The notes below the pieces were generated by a model, which had not been told where the DNA came from, did no database searches, and worked only from the letters and a program-made list of their open reading frames with translations. A stretch of DNA of 64,000 nucleotides from Flavobacteriaceae bacterium (GTDB lineage Bacteria; Bacteroidota; Bacteroidia; Flavobacteriales; Flavobacteriaceae), in assembly GCA_004762155.1 (NCBI GenBank), contig SIHP01000004.1, forward strand, positions 124,001 to 188,000, written 5' to 3'. The position numbers were made by a program, and so were the translations under genes. Below, one piece after another: positions 45,408-54,317 of the stretch. Positions within the stretch are counted from its first letter, which is position 1. The number at the start of each line of letters is the position of its first letter.

Positions 45408-47225
45408 TTATCTAGTTAGAGGTATATTTAATGTTATTCTCGTTCCATTATCAATTTCTGAATTCAAGAAAAGTCTTCCATTTATATATGTAATTCGTTC
45501 TCGCATAAAAGTCATACCCATTCCACCATCACTATTTTTAATATTTTTAATTTTAGATGGGTCAAAACCTTTACCATCATCATCTATAACAATACTAAGT
45601 ATCTCTGAACTATGTGATAAGGAAACTATAATATGACTTGATTCTGCGTATTTTATAGCATTATTAATAGCTTCTTGAACTATTCTATAAATATTTATTT
45701 CTGTTAGAGAATCTAAGCGTTGTTTAAAATCTGTTTTATTAATAAAAAGAATTTCTTTAGAAGTAAGTCTCCCTAGTTCTAATGTTAGTTTATTTAAGGC
45801 TGGAACAATACCATAATCGGATAATTCAGGTGGAGTTAAATTAAAAGTAGCAGTTCTTACTCCTTTAATAATATTTGTTGTTAATTCTTTTAAATGCTCA
45901 ACTTTAGCTGCTGTTTTTGTAATATCAGAACTATCAATACTCTCTAAATTATATTTTAAACCAGTAAGCATTTGTCCAATTCCATCATGAACATCTTTTG
46001 CTATACGATTTTGTTCTTTTTCTTGATTTTCAATAATTTTACTAGAAATTATCTTTTGCTGACTCATTTTTTCTTCAAAACGCTGTTTTGTTAAATGCTC
46101 TATTTCAATTTGCGCAGCTTTTCTAGAGGTGATGTCTGAAGCTATGATTAATAATTCAGATCTTTCTTGATTTGAATTAAAAGGAATTACAGTCATTTCG
46201 AGCCAGATAGGCTTCTCCTTATTTTTACTAGCTTTAACTTCTCCTTGCCAACCAGTTTTTCTGTTTTCAATAATTATATTTTCAATAATTGATTGTTCTG
46301 TTTTATTAACTGAAAGTACTTCAGGAAAACTATCAGTATTACTAAGATTTGTATAATTAAATAATTGAGAGAATTTTTTCCCCATATGAACTATATCACC
46401 ACTTTGAGTAGTTCTTGCAAACAATAAACTTTGATCCATTGCATGGTTTAATGCTCTTAATTCTTTTATAGATTTTTCCATAGCAATACTTAACTCATCT
46501 GCTTCAAAAGCCATTTTTTTAGCTTTTTTTTCAGCTTTTAATAATTCTGATAGTGTATTTTTTACTGTTTTTGCTGTTGGCCAAAAAATAAAAATAAATT
46601 CACCTAGTAGAATAGAAAGTGTAAGTGTCATTAAAAAGACTTCTAAATTACGAAGCCAAGCAACTTTTTCATCAGCTTCAGAATCATATTGATTTACTAT
46701 TTTATCCATCATTAAAAGAAAATCATTTTCATTTTCTTTTACTTTATTAATATGATTTTCAATAGATTTAAAAGATAAGTTTGGTTGACTTTCTAAAGCA
46801 TTTATTATAGCATTAGCATTTACATTAATAGTATTGAATGATATATTTAAAGTATCAAACATTTGAGAGATAAGTGTACTATTATTCCCAGGTAAACCTA
46901 ATACTTTACTACCATTTTGAAGTGCATTATGTGATACCTGCCAAAGTGATAAAGTTTCTCTTATTTTATGAGTAAGAATTTCTCTGTTGTTACTATTTTC
47001 TTCTTTAGTTAGAGATACAATTTCTTTTGTTAATTTTTGACTTAACATACGTTGCCTTCCTGCAACATTAATAACTGTTGAGTCGCTTTCTTGAGAGTTT
47101 AAGTGTTTACGTATTAGTAATTGGCTAACGACAACAGATAGCGCAATAGTACTTAAAGCTATTATGTAAAGTCTACTTAACTTTTCAAAAGTATCTTGAT
47201 CTACTGAGTGACTATTTTTAGTCAT
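45408..47225 (-). CDS. NarX-like sensor histidine kinase with PilJ-type sensor, PAS and HisKA_3
   Basis: 605 residues. TM1 about 17-38, periplasmic helix bundle to about 190, TM2 about 195-215. Just after TM1 is VINVAGRQRMLSQKLTKEIV, the PilJ/NarX P-box-like sequence used for nitrate/nitrite binding in NarX-type sensors. A coiled linker leads to a PAS domain (about 265-375), then HisKA_3 with phospho-His in AKDVHDGIGQMLTGL, and an HATPase end (DDDGKGFDPSKI, GGMGMTFMRERI). Likely senses nitrate or nitrite and phosphorylates the NarL-like regulator. Confidence 0.92.
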   Translation of the reverse strand: MTKNSHSVDQDTFEKLSRLYIIALSTIALSVVVSQLLIRKHLNSQESDSTVINVAGRQRMLSQKLTKEIVSLTKEENSNNREILTHKIRETLSLWQVSHNALQNGSKVLGLPGNNSTLISQMFDTLNISFNTINVNANAIINALESQPNLSFKSIENHINKVKENENDFLLMMDKIVNQYDSEADEKVAWLRNLEVFLMTLTLSILLGEFIFIFWPTAKTVKNTLSELLKAEKKAKKMAFEADELSIAMEKSIKELRALNHAMDQSLLFARTTQSGDIVHMGKKFSQLFNYTNLSNTDSFPEVLSVNKTEQSIIENIIIENRKTGWQGEVKASKNKEKPIWLEMTVIPFNSNQERSELLIIASDITSRKAAQIEIEHLTKQRFEEKMSQQKIISSKIIENQEKEQNRIAKDVHDGIGQMLTGLKYNLESIDSSDITKTAAKVEHLKELTTNIIKGVRTATFNLTPPELSDYGIVPALNKLTLELGRLTSKEILFINKTDFKQRLDSLTEINIYRIVQEAINNAIKYAESSHIIVSLSHSSEILSIVIDDDGKGFDPSKIKNIKNSDGGMGMTFMRERITYINGRLFLNSEIDNGTRITLNIPLTR

Positions 47226-47236
47226 AAAATTTTTGA

Positions 47237-47821
47237 TTAAGCAAGAGCTTGTTTCACCAATGATAAACTTTTTTCTGAAAATTTAAGTTTTAAAGCTTCA
47301 GCATGACCATTTTTAGACATTTTTTTCCAAGTTTTTTGAAGGATATCTATTACTTTTTCATCAGTATGTTTTGCTGCAAATTCTTCAAAATAATAATCTA
47401 AAAAAACCAAACAGATAACATCTTCTATAATTTGACTTTCTTCATTTTTCTTAATCAGTTTTTTATTGATTAAAATAGAAACTCTTTTGGTAAATTCTTC
47501 TTCATATCCTACATCTTTTAAAATATCTGTAGTAATTTCAGCATGCATTTTTTTTAAGGTTTCACGCCATTTTAAATAACCAATTCTATCCATTGGATAT
47601 TCTTTTCTACCTATTTCCCAACGGCAAATGTGTTGTGCACGTGCAGCAATTTGCAATGCTCTGGATGCATTAGGCTTAAATTGCAATAACTTTTGAGACA
47701 TCCTTTGAGAGTATAATAACTCTTTTGGAAAGCTTAATCCATTGCTTTCATATGTGTTAGGGTCTTTTGAGTTTTTTTGATCAATTAATGCTATTGCAGT
47801 TTCAAAACGTGTTGGCTTCAT
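47237..47821 (-). CDS. DUF4202 domain-containing protein
   Basis: 194 residues, no signal or TM. Start RFETAIALIDQKNSKDPNTY, then LLYSQRMSQKLLQFKPNA, ARAQHICRWEIGRKEYPMDR, WRETLKKMHAEI and VICLVFLDYYFEEF. Matches DUF4202 as remembered; conserved H/E/D residues hint at an HD-like metal site, function unknown. Placed between nirD (18-nt gap) and the kinase (11-nt gap), so it belongs to the nitrite reductase operon. Confidence 0.88.
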   Translation of the reverse strand: MKPTRFETAIALIDQKNSKDPNTYESNGLSFPKELLYSQRMSQKLLQFKPNASRALQIAARAQHICRWEIGRKEYPMDRIGYLKWRETLKKMHAEITTDILKDVGYEEEFTKRVSILINKKLIKKNEESQIIEDVICLVFLDYYFEEFAAKHTDEKVIDILQKTWKKMSKNGHAEALKLKFSEKSLSLVKQALA

Positions 47822-47839
47822 TTATTTTTAGTGTGTATG

Positions 47840-48217
47840 TTACTCCGAAAAGCCAATATACACATTTTCTCCATCAATCTTAACAGGGTAGGTAGCAATA
47901 GCGTCTAAATCACCATTTAAATTTTCTCCATTTTCTAATGAAAATATTTTTTTATGCAATGGACAAGCAACCATTGGTGTTCCTTTATGATCACCAATCA
48001 TACCTCTACTTAATACCATTTCTTGCTTTTCTGGAGATAAGTTTTGGCAAGCATACCAAGTACCTAACCTTTCGAAATTGAATACTGCTATTTGTAAATC
48101 TTTATATTTTACACAAGCGCCACCATCTTTAGGAAATGCAGATATAGGTGCTGCTTTAAACCATGATTTTACGTCTTCTGGTTTTACTGTTTTATATTTG
48201 TCTAGAATTTCTCCCAT
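47840..48217 (-). CDS. nirD: Nitrite reductase small subunit NirD
   Basis: 125 residues, Rieske-like fold. DGGACVKYKDLQIAVFNFER, EMVLSRGMIGDHKG and MVACPLHKKIFSLENG are NirD hallmarks. One Cys-His pair only (CPLH) remains, so like other NirD proteins it should not bind a Rieske cluster. Cytoplasmic partner of NirB, 33 nt upstream. Confidence 0.95.
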   Translation of the reverse strand: MGEILDKYKTVKPEDVKSWFKAAPISAFPKDGGACVKYKDLQIAVFNFERLGTWYACQNLSPEKQEMVLSRGMIGDHKGTPMVACPLHKKIFSLENGENLNGDLDAIATYPVKIDGENVYIGFSE

Positions 48218-48250
48218 AATAAGTACTTTAATAATTTTTAGGTGTGTTGA

Positions 48251-50773
48251 TTAATTCCATTGTTCTGGCATCTTTTGATCTCTCATCGGAACAAAAACTA
48301 AGTTATCATCTTCCTCTTCACTATTTACAAAGTGGTTGAAACGTTTCATTGTTTCAGGGTCGTTAATAGCTTGTGTCCATTCACACTCAAACTTATTAAC
48401 TAAAGTTTGCATTTCATTATCTAAATCTTTAGCAATTCCTAAAGAATCTTCAATAATAACTTCTTTTAAATATTCCATACCTCCTTCTAAACGATCTTGC
48501 CAAGCAGCAGTACGTTGTAATGGTTTTGCAGTACGCATATAGAACATTAGATATCTATCTATATATTTGATTACAGTATCGTTGTCTATTTGTTCTGCAA
48601 ATAATTCAGCATGACGAGGCGTTGCTCCACCGTTTCCTCCAAGATATAAGTTCCATCCACCATCTACAGCAATTAAACCAAAATCTTTACCACGTGCTTC
48701 TGCACATTCACGGATACAACCAGAAACTCCACCTTTTATTTTATGAGGGGCACGAATACCTCTATATCTATTTTCTAATTCAATACCAAAACTTACACTT
48801 TCGTCCATTCCGTAACGACACCAAGTAGAACCAACACACGTTTTTACAGTACGTAAAGATTTACCATAAGCATGACCACTTTCAAATCCATGAGAAATTA
48901 ATTCTTTCCAAATTACAGGAAGTTGATTTAAGGTTGCTCCAAATAAATCGATACGAACTCCACCTGTGACTTTTGTATATAAATCGTATTTTTTAGCTAT
49001 TTGACCAAGTGCTATTAATTTATCTGGAGTAATTTCTCCACCAGGAATACGAGGTACAACTGAATATGTTCCGTTACGTTGAATATTGGCTAAATACCTA
49101 TCATTAGAATCTTGAATAGCATATTCTTTATTTGCTGTATCTGCATTAATACTTGCCAATAATGATGCTACTAATGGTTTACATAATTCACATCCATGTC
49201 CACCAGTTCCATGATTATCTAGTACTTCATCAAATTTAGTATATCCTTTTACTTGGATAATTTTATATAAATCTTGTCTGCTGTGTTCAAAGTGATCACA
49301 TACGCCTTCTTTAACTACAATACCTAAAGATTTTAATGTTGAATTGGTTAAATCAGCAATCATAGGCTTACAACCACCACAACCTGTACCTGCTTTTGTG
49401 CAACTAACAACACCAGCTAAATCTGTAGCTTCACCGCTTTCAATAGCACTACAAATTTGACCTTTGGTAACACTTTCACAAGAACATACTTGAGCTTCAT
49501 CTGGCAAATCCATCACATCACCAAAAGAAGCACCACCATCACCAGCAGGTAAGATTAATTGTGCGGGATCTTCAGGAATCTTCATTCCATTCAAATATAT
49601 TTGGTGTAGCATACTGTAATCAGATGCATCACCAACTAAAATACCTCCTAATAAGGATTTTCCATCAAGACTTACGTTGATTCTTTTATATAAATATTGT
49701 GTTTTATTTTCAAATATTATTGAATGTCCTTTAGAAGCAGGCATAAAAGGTTCTCCAAAACTTGCTACATCTACACCAATTAATTTTAATTTAGTAGACA
49801 TGTCAATTTCAGCAGGCATTAAGCTTTCTTCTTCACCCATGATTTGATCCACTGCAATACCAGCCATATCATAACCAGGAGCAACTAATCCATAAATCAT
49901 TTGGTTATATAAAGCTACTTCTCCAATGGCAAAAATATCTGGATCTGTGGTTTGCATTTTATTGTTTACCACAATACCGCCACGAGTACCCATTTCTAAA
50001 TCACATGTCTTGGCTAATTCATCCCTTGGACGAATACCTGCGGAGATAATTAACATATCAACATCTAACTTATCATCCTCTCCAAATTCCATACCTGTAA
50101 TATGGTCATCACCTAAAATTTGATTGGTAGCTTTGCTTAAGTGTATATTTAAACCAATAGATTCTAATTTTAATTGTAATACTTGACTACTTCTAGAATC
50201 TAATTGTCTTGGCATTAATTTAGGTGCAAATTCAACTATATGAGGTTCTAATCCCATATCCATTGCAGCTTTACCTGCTTCTAAACCTAATAAACCACCA
50301 CCTAAAACAGCTGCCCTTGCATTTGATTTTTCTTTATTAAGTTTATCAGCGTATGCCAACATTCCTTCTAAATCTTCAATAGTTCTATAAACAAAAACAC
50401 CTTCCTTTTCTGAACCTTTAATTGGAGGAACAAAAGCAGAAGACCCGGTTGCTAATACTAAATAATCATAAGAATATTCGTTGTCATTAGCACCTGTTAT
50501 GGTTTTTTTTGCTCTATGAATATCATTAATACGTACATTAGTAATAAGTTCTATATTATTTTCTTTATACCAAGACCTAGGAGCCATTTCTAATGCTTTT
50601 GCATCTTGGTTTTCAAAGAATTCACTTAAATGAACTCTGTCGTATGCAGGTCTAGGTTCTTCACCGAAAACAATAATTTTATAATTTTCACTTCCTTCTT
50701 TAGCGACAAATTTTTCACAAAATTTATAACCAACCATTCCGTTACCTACAACAATAATTTTTTTCATGATCAC
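48251..50773 (-). CDS. nirB: NADH-dependent assimilatory nitrite reductase large subunit NirB
   Basis: 840 residues. FAD (VVGNGMVGYKFCEKF) and NAD (LGGGLLGLEAGKAA) domains, DIFAIGEVALYNQ, a BFD-like [2Fe-2S] site (CSCESVTKGQ, GTGCGGCKP), a second degenerate one (GGHGCELCKP), then NIR_SIR domains with sirohaem/[4Fe-4S] cysteines in TCVGSTWCRYG (Cx5C) and SGCIRECAEARG (Cx3C). Reduces nitrite to ammonium with NAD(P)H. ATG at 50773 or 50767 (MKKIIV) are equally plausible. First gene of a six-gene operon with its own two-component system. Confidence 0.96.
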   Translation of the reverse strand: MIMKKIIVVGNGMVGYKFCEKFVAKEGSENYKIIVFGEEPRPAYDRVHLSEFFENQDAKALEMAPRSWYKENNIELITNVRINDIHRAKKTITGANDNEYSYDYLVLATGSSAFVPPIKGSEKEGVFVYRTIEDLEGMLAYADKLNKEKSNARAAVLGGGLLGLEAGKAAMDMGLEPHIVEFAPKLMPRQLDSRSSQVLQLKLESIGLNIHLSKATNQILGDDHITGMEFGEDDKLDVDMLIISAGIRPRDELAKTCDLEMGTRGGIVVNNKMQTTDPDIFAIGEVALYNQMIYGLVAPGYDMAGIAVDQIMGEEESLMPAEIDMSTKLKLIGVDVASFGEPFMPASKGHSIIFENKTQYLYKRINVSLDGKSLLGGILVGDASDYSMLHQIYLNGMKIPEDPAQLILPAGDGGASFGDVMDLPDEAQVCSCESVTKGQICSAIESGEATDLAGVVSCTKAGTGCGGCKPMIADLTNSTLKSLGIVVKEGVCDHFEHSRQDLYKIIQVKGYTKFDEVLDNHGTGGHGCELCKPLVASLLASINADTANKEYAIQDSNDRYLANIQRNGTYSVVPRIPGGEITPDKLIALGQIAKKYDLYTKVTGGVRIDLFGATLNQLPVIWKELISHGFESGHAYGKSLRTVKTCVGSTWCRYGMDESVSFGIELENRYRGIRAPHKIKGGVSGCIRECAEARGKDFGLIAVDGGWNLYLGGNGGATPRHAELFAEQIDNDTVIKYIDRYLMFYMRTAKPLQRTAAWQDRLEGGMEYLKEVIIEDSLGIAKDLDNEMQTLVNKFECEWTQAINDPETMKRFNHFVNSEEEDDNLVFVPMRDQKMPEQWN

Positions 50774-50785
50774 GTATTTGAATCA

Positions 50786-50807
50786 CAAATATAAGTAATT
50801 GTACTTA
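50786..50807 (-). promoter_or_regulatory. nirB promoter -7 box and nitrate-locus operator
   Basis: TAAGTA-ATTG-TACTTA at 50792-50807. TATATTTG -7 box on the minus strand at 50793-50786 overlaps its edge by two bases, the same geometry as narK. TACGTA follows at 50817-50822. Confidence 0.85.
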
Positions 50808-50829
50808 GTTTTTTTATACGTAGTTGATT

Positions 50830-51294
50830 TAATTGTTGATAAAAAGTAATTATTAAGTATTTCTCAAATATAGACCTGTTTTTTACATTTTAAATAAAAT
50901 ATAATTTATTTGTAACTTTATTTTTTTTTGAAAAACATAAGTATTTTTATAATAAAAGTAAGTTGATGACTACATACAATTATAAAAAGATGCCTTTATT
51001 TAATATAAAATGTTAAATATTAACGAAATAAAAACTATAATTTGTGAAATAAGAAATTGTTTTTATTTCATAAGTTTGATCCATTTATTATTTTTTGTTT
51101 AAAAAATGATTAATTATATTATCAATATTAAGTTTTAAATTATTTATTATTCGTAAAAAAACAATTGAAATTAAATGTTTTTTTACGAATAATTTAATTT
51201 ATGTCAAGTGAGATATAAAAAAATCAATATTAATATAATGTATAAACCATGCTTTTTTAGTATTTTTACAACAGAATAAAACGATACTATAATA
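50830..51294. other. Intergenic region between divergent nirB and E2 gene
   Basis: AT-rich, no credible ORF. Apart from the nirB control sites it holds one strong hairpin at 51146-51193 (listed separately). No tRNA or rRNA pattern seen. Confidence 0.5.
51146..51193. repeat. Strong 18-bp hairpin in the nirB-E2 intergenic region
   Basis: Perfect 18-base arms (51146-51163 and 51176-51193; core TTATTCGTAAAAAAACA) around a 12-nt loop. Both neighbouring genes start, rather than end, here, so it is not their terminator. It could end an unlisted small RNA, fold in a long E2 leader, or be a small mobile inverted-repeat relic. Confidence 0.7.
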
Positions 51295-52608
51295 ATGGGG
51301 AGATTTGAGCTTAAATTACCAAAAATGGGAGAGAGTGTTGCTGAAGCAACAATAACGTCATGGTTAAAAGAAGTAGGAGATACTATAGATATGGATGATA
51401 CTATTGTTGAAGTTGCTACAGATAAAGTTGATAGTGAGGTTCCTAGTGAGGTAGAAGGTAAGTTAGTTGAGATTTTAGCAAATGTAAATGATGTTGTTAA
51501 TGTTGGACAAACAATAGCTATTATTGAAACAGAAGGTGATACAATAGTAGAATTATCATCAACAAAAGATGATGATATTAACACAAATGAAGCTGTAATT
51601 GAAGTAGAAAAGACTATAGAAAAAGCTACAGATATAATAAGTAAACCACTTGACATTACTTCAAGTGATCGTTTTTATTCTCCTTTGGTAAAAAATATTG
51701 CGCAAACTGAAAGTATATCTATTGAAGACCTAGATACTATTAAAGGTACGGGTAAAAGTGGTAGAGTTACTAAAACAGATATCCTACTTTATTTAGAAAA
51801 CAGAAATAATAACACATCTATTACAAGTAAAAAAAGCAAAGAAGTTACAACAACAGTTACTCCAATAAAGAAAGAACAAGCTCCACTAACTCTTAATGGT
51901 ACTGATGAGTTAATAGAAATGAGTAGAATGGGGAAGTTAATAGCCAAACATATGGTTGACTCTGTTCAAACTGCTGCTCACGTACAATCGTTTATAGAAA
52001 TAGATGTAACTAATATAGTTAATTGGAGAATTAAAAATAAAGATGCATATTTAAAAAGAGAAGGTGAAAAATTAACTTTTACACCAATTTTTATGCAAGC
52101 TGTTGCTCAAACAGTTAAAAAATATCCATTAATTAATATTTCTTTTGATGGTGAAAAAATAATAAAAAGAGGAAATATCAATTTAGGTATGGCAGCAGCT
52201 TTACCAGATGGAAATTTAATTGTACCTGTTATAAAAAATGCAGATCAATTAAATTTAGTAGGAATGACTAAACAGGTAAATGATTTAGCGCAAAGAGCAA
52301 GAGGCAATAAATTAAAACCAGACGAAATACAAAACGGAACGTATACTGTAACAAATGTAGGTAGCTTTGGAAGTATTACAGGTACACCAATAATTAACCA
52401 ACCACAAGTTGCTATTTTAGCATTAGGAGCTATTGTTAAGAAGCCATCAGTTATTGAAACACCAGATGGAGACTTTATAGGAATTCGTCATAAAATGATA
52501 GTATCTCATTCTTATGATCATAGAGTTGTAAATGGAGCCTTAGGAGGTATGTTTATAAAAACACTAAAAGAAATATTAGAAGCTTGGGATGTAAATCAAG
52601 ATTTTTAA
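51295..52608 (+). CDS. 2-oxo acid dehydrogenase E2 (dihydrolipoyl acyltransferase)
   Basis: 437 residues. Lipoyl domain (2-78) with the lipoyl lysine in EVATDKVDSEV, E3-binding domain about 130-165 (FYSPLVKNIAQ, IKGTGKSGRVTKTDIL), acyltransferase core 200-437. The catalytic motif reads DHRVVNG, with Asn where most E2 have DG; this is a variant seen in Bacteroidota branched-chain-type E2. Likely for branched-chain or other 2-oxo acids; no E1 or E3 gene is nearby. Confidence 0.92.
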   Translation: MGRFELKLPKMGESVAEATITSWLKEVGDTIDMDDTIVEVATDKVDSEVPSEVEGKLVEILANVNDVVNVGQTIAIIETEGDTIVELSSTKDDDINTNEAVIEVEKTIEKATDIISKPLDITSSDRFYSPLVKNIAQTESISIEDLDTIKGTGKSGRVTKTDILLYLENRNNNTSITSKKSKEVTTTVTPIKKEQAPLTLNGTDELIEMSRMGKLIAKHMVDSVQTAAHVQSFIEIDVTNIVNWRIKNKDAYLKREGEKLTFTPIFMQAVAQTVKKYPLINISFDGEKIIKRGNINLGMAAALPDGNLIVPVIKNADQLNLVGMTKQVNDLAQRARGNKLKPDEIQNGTYTVTNVGSFGSITGTPIINQPQVAILALGAIVKKPSVIETPDGDFIGIRHKMIVSHSYDHRVVNGALGGMFIKTLKEILEAWDVNQDF

Positions 52609-52616
52609 AAATAAAA

Positions 52617-52639
52617 AAGCGAAGTTTTTAACTTCGCTT
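52617..52639 (+). terminator. Bidirectional terminator, E2 and GNAT genes
   Basis: Ten-base arms AAGCGAAGTT/AACTTCGCTT, TTT loop, poly-A before and poly-T after. It serves both convergent genes. Confidence 0.9.
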
Positions 52640-52641
52640 TT

Positions 52642-53313
52642 TTATTTACTATCAAAATTTCTCCATGTTATCTTATGATGACTTACATAACCAAGTTTTT
52701 CATAAAGCCGTATTGCATTTATGTTGTCTTCAGCAACATGTAAAATAGCTGTTTTATTTTGTTCTAAAATATGTTTTGATGTATGTGCTACCAATTGTTT
52801 AGCATATCCGTTACCTGTATATTCTGGATGTGTAACAACAGCACTAACTTCAATAAATGTGTTAGACTGTAATCTCTCTCCTGTTAGAGCTACAAGTTTA
52901 TTATTTTTAAAAATACCATAGTAATTTCCCATAGTAAACGTTAACTTTTTATAATAACCAGGCATTACCAACCAAACTAGATCATAAACCTCATTTATGT
53001 GATTAGGAGTTAATTTAATGATGGTATCATTATATTTTGGTTCATTTAATGTTTCTAATATCATTTGATTACAAATTACTTCTCTTGTTAATGTAATTGG
53101 ATTATTAAAAAAAGGTTTTTCCCCTACAACAAAAAAGTTTTCAGTTAATCTAGAATATTCATTAATTGCATTTTTAGATTTATCTAACTCTGTAAATGCT
53201 CCAAACGGACATATTTCAGGATTATAAAATTTCATTCCTTTATAATTAATAGCTAAATGTTGATGAGTTTCATTTAAAGCTGACCAAACTGGATTATTAA
53301 ATTTTTTATTCAT
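52642..53313 (-). CDS. GNAT family N-acetyltransferase
   Basis: 223 residues. C-terminal GNAT fold: YYGIFKNNKLVALTGERL, VSAVVTHPEYTGNGYAKQLV (acetyl-CoA loop, here TGNGYA), and AILHVAEDNINAIRLYEKLG. The N-terminal 100 residues are a less conserved extra section, as in the FR47-type group. Substrate unknown. Confidence 0.88.
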   Translation of the reverse strand: MNKKFNNPVWSALNETHQHLAINYKGMKFYNPEICPFGAFTELDKSKNAINEYSRLTENFFVVGEKPFFNNPITLTREVICNQMILETLNEPKYNDTIIKLTPNHINEVYDLVWLVMPGYYKKLTFTMGNYYGIFKNNKLVALTGERLQSNTFIEVSAVVTHPEYTGNGYAKQLVAHTSKHILEQNKTAILHVAEDNINAIRLYEKLGYVSHHKITWRNFDSK

Positions 53314-53336
53314 AAGTATTTAATAATAAAATTTTA

Positions 53337-54227
53337 TTATAAAGTATATATATCTTTTAAGGCATCAGTTAAATTATTAAACTTAAACTGATATTGTTTT
53401 GTTATTTTTTTTGAAGAAACACGAGAACCTTTAAGTAAAATAATAGCCAATTCCCCCAATATCAATTTTAAAACAAAACTAGGAGCATGAATAGGTAATA
53501 CTAGTTTTTTTAAAACCTTGGCTAAAGCTTTTGTAAAAGAACTATTAGTATCCTCGTTTGGAGCAACGGTATTAAAAATACCTTTAAAATTATTGTCTTC
53601 TATAGCTTTTATAAAAAGGTTAGATAAATCTTCAATATGAATCCAAGGCATAAATTGTTTACCAGTACCTAATATTGATAAAAATAGGGGAGTATTCATT
53701 TTTTTTAAAGCTCCTCCTTTTTTACTTAATACAACTCCAGTACGAAGAATTGTAACTGGTATATTTATTGATTCAAATTGTTCTGCTGCATTTTCCCATG
53801 CTACACAAATTTTAGAAATAAAATCATTTTTTGGAGCATCTGTTTCTGTAAAAATTATGTTTGATGTTATTCCTCCATAGTAGCCAATTCCTGATGCTGA
53901 GATAAACCCTTTTAAAGGTATGTTAAATTCCTTAGTTTTCTTAAATAATAGGTTAGCAGAATCAACTCTACTATTTATTAATATTTTTTTTCTTTTGTTT
54001 GTCCATCTTTTTTCTACAATACCAGCACCAGCTAAATGAATTATATATGAGGTGTTTTTTAATGCTTTTTCATCAATATAATCATTAGAAATATCCCATT
54101 TATATTCATTTTCTTGTTTAGGGTTTCTAGATAAAATTGCTACTTCATAACCTTTAGCTTTTAATTCTTTTGATAAATGCTTACCAACTAATCCTGTTCC
54201 GCCTGTAATTAATATTTTGGTCATCAT
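53337..54227 (-). CDS. TIGR01777 family NAD(P)-dependent epimerase
   Basis: 296 residues. SDR Rossmann start ILITGGTGLVGKHLSKEL, HLAGAGIVEKRWTNKRKK, SASGIGYYGG, ILRTGVVLSKKGGALKKM and FMPWIHIEDLSNLF, all typical of the TIGR01777/YfcH family (SulA-like). Role in the cell not established. Co-directional with the GNAT gene, 23 nt apart. Confidence 0.93.
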   Translation of the reverse strand: MMTKILITGGTGLVGKHLSKELKAKGYEVAILSRNPKQENEYKWDISNDYIDEKALKNTSYIIHLAGAGIVEKRWTNKRKKILINSRVDSANLLFKKTKEFNIPLKGFISASGIGYYGGITSNIIFTETDAPKNDFISKICVAWENAAEQFESINIPVTILRTGVVLSKKGGALKKMNTPLFLSILGTGKQFMPWIHIEDLSNLFIKAIEDNNFKGIFNTVAPNEDTNSSFTKALAKVLKKLVLPIHAPSFVLKLILGELAIILLKGSRVSSKKITKQYQFKFNNLTDALKDIYTL

Positions 54228-54264
54228 TTATGATAATTTAAAGATTAAGAGTTTAAATATAAAA

Positions 54265-54294
54265 AATCCGTAACCATTTTAGTAGTTACGGATT
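54265..54294 (-). terminator. Terminator of the DUF5117 protease gene
   Basis: Ten-base arms AATCCGTAAC/GTTACGGATT, ten-base loop, T-run on the minus strand (54261-54266 is A). Confidence 0.88.
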
Positions 54295-54317
54295 CATTAT
54301 TATGAAAAGAAATTTAA

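Noticed and set aside
48232-48239. AAGTACTT palindrome between nirB and nirD as a fifth operator
   Set aside because: It lacks the N4 spacer of the other four sites and lies inside an operon with a 33-nt gap.
51204-51656. 150-aa ORF antisense to the E2 gene
   Set aside because: Serine/isoleucine-rich mirror of the lipoyl domain coding strand with no promoter or family; a shadow frame.
53290-53306. TAAGTA upstream of the GNAT gene as an operator
   Set aside because: Only one half site; the partner TACTTA is missing.
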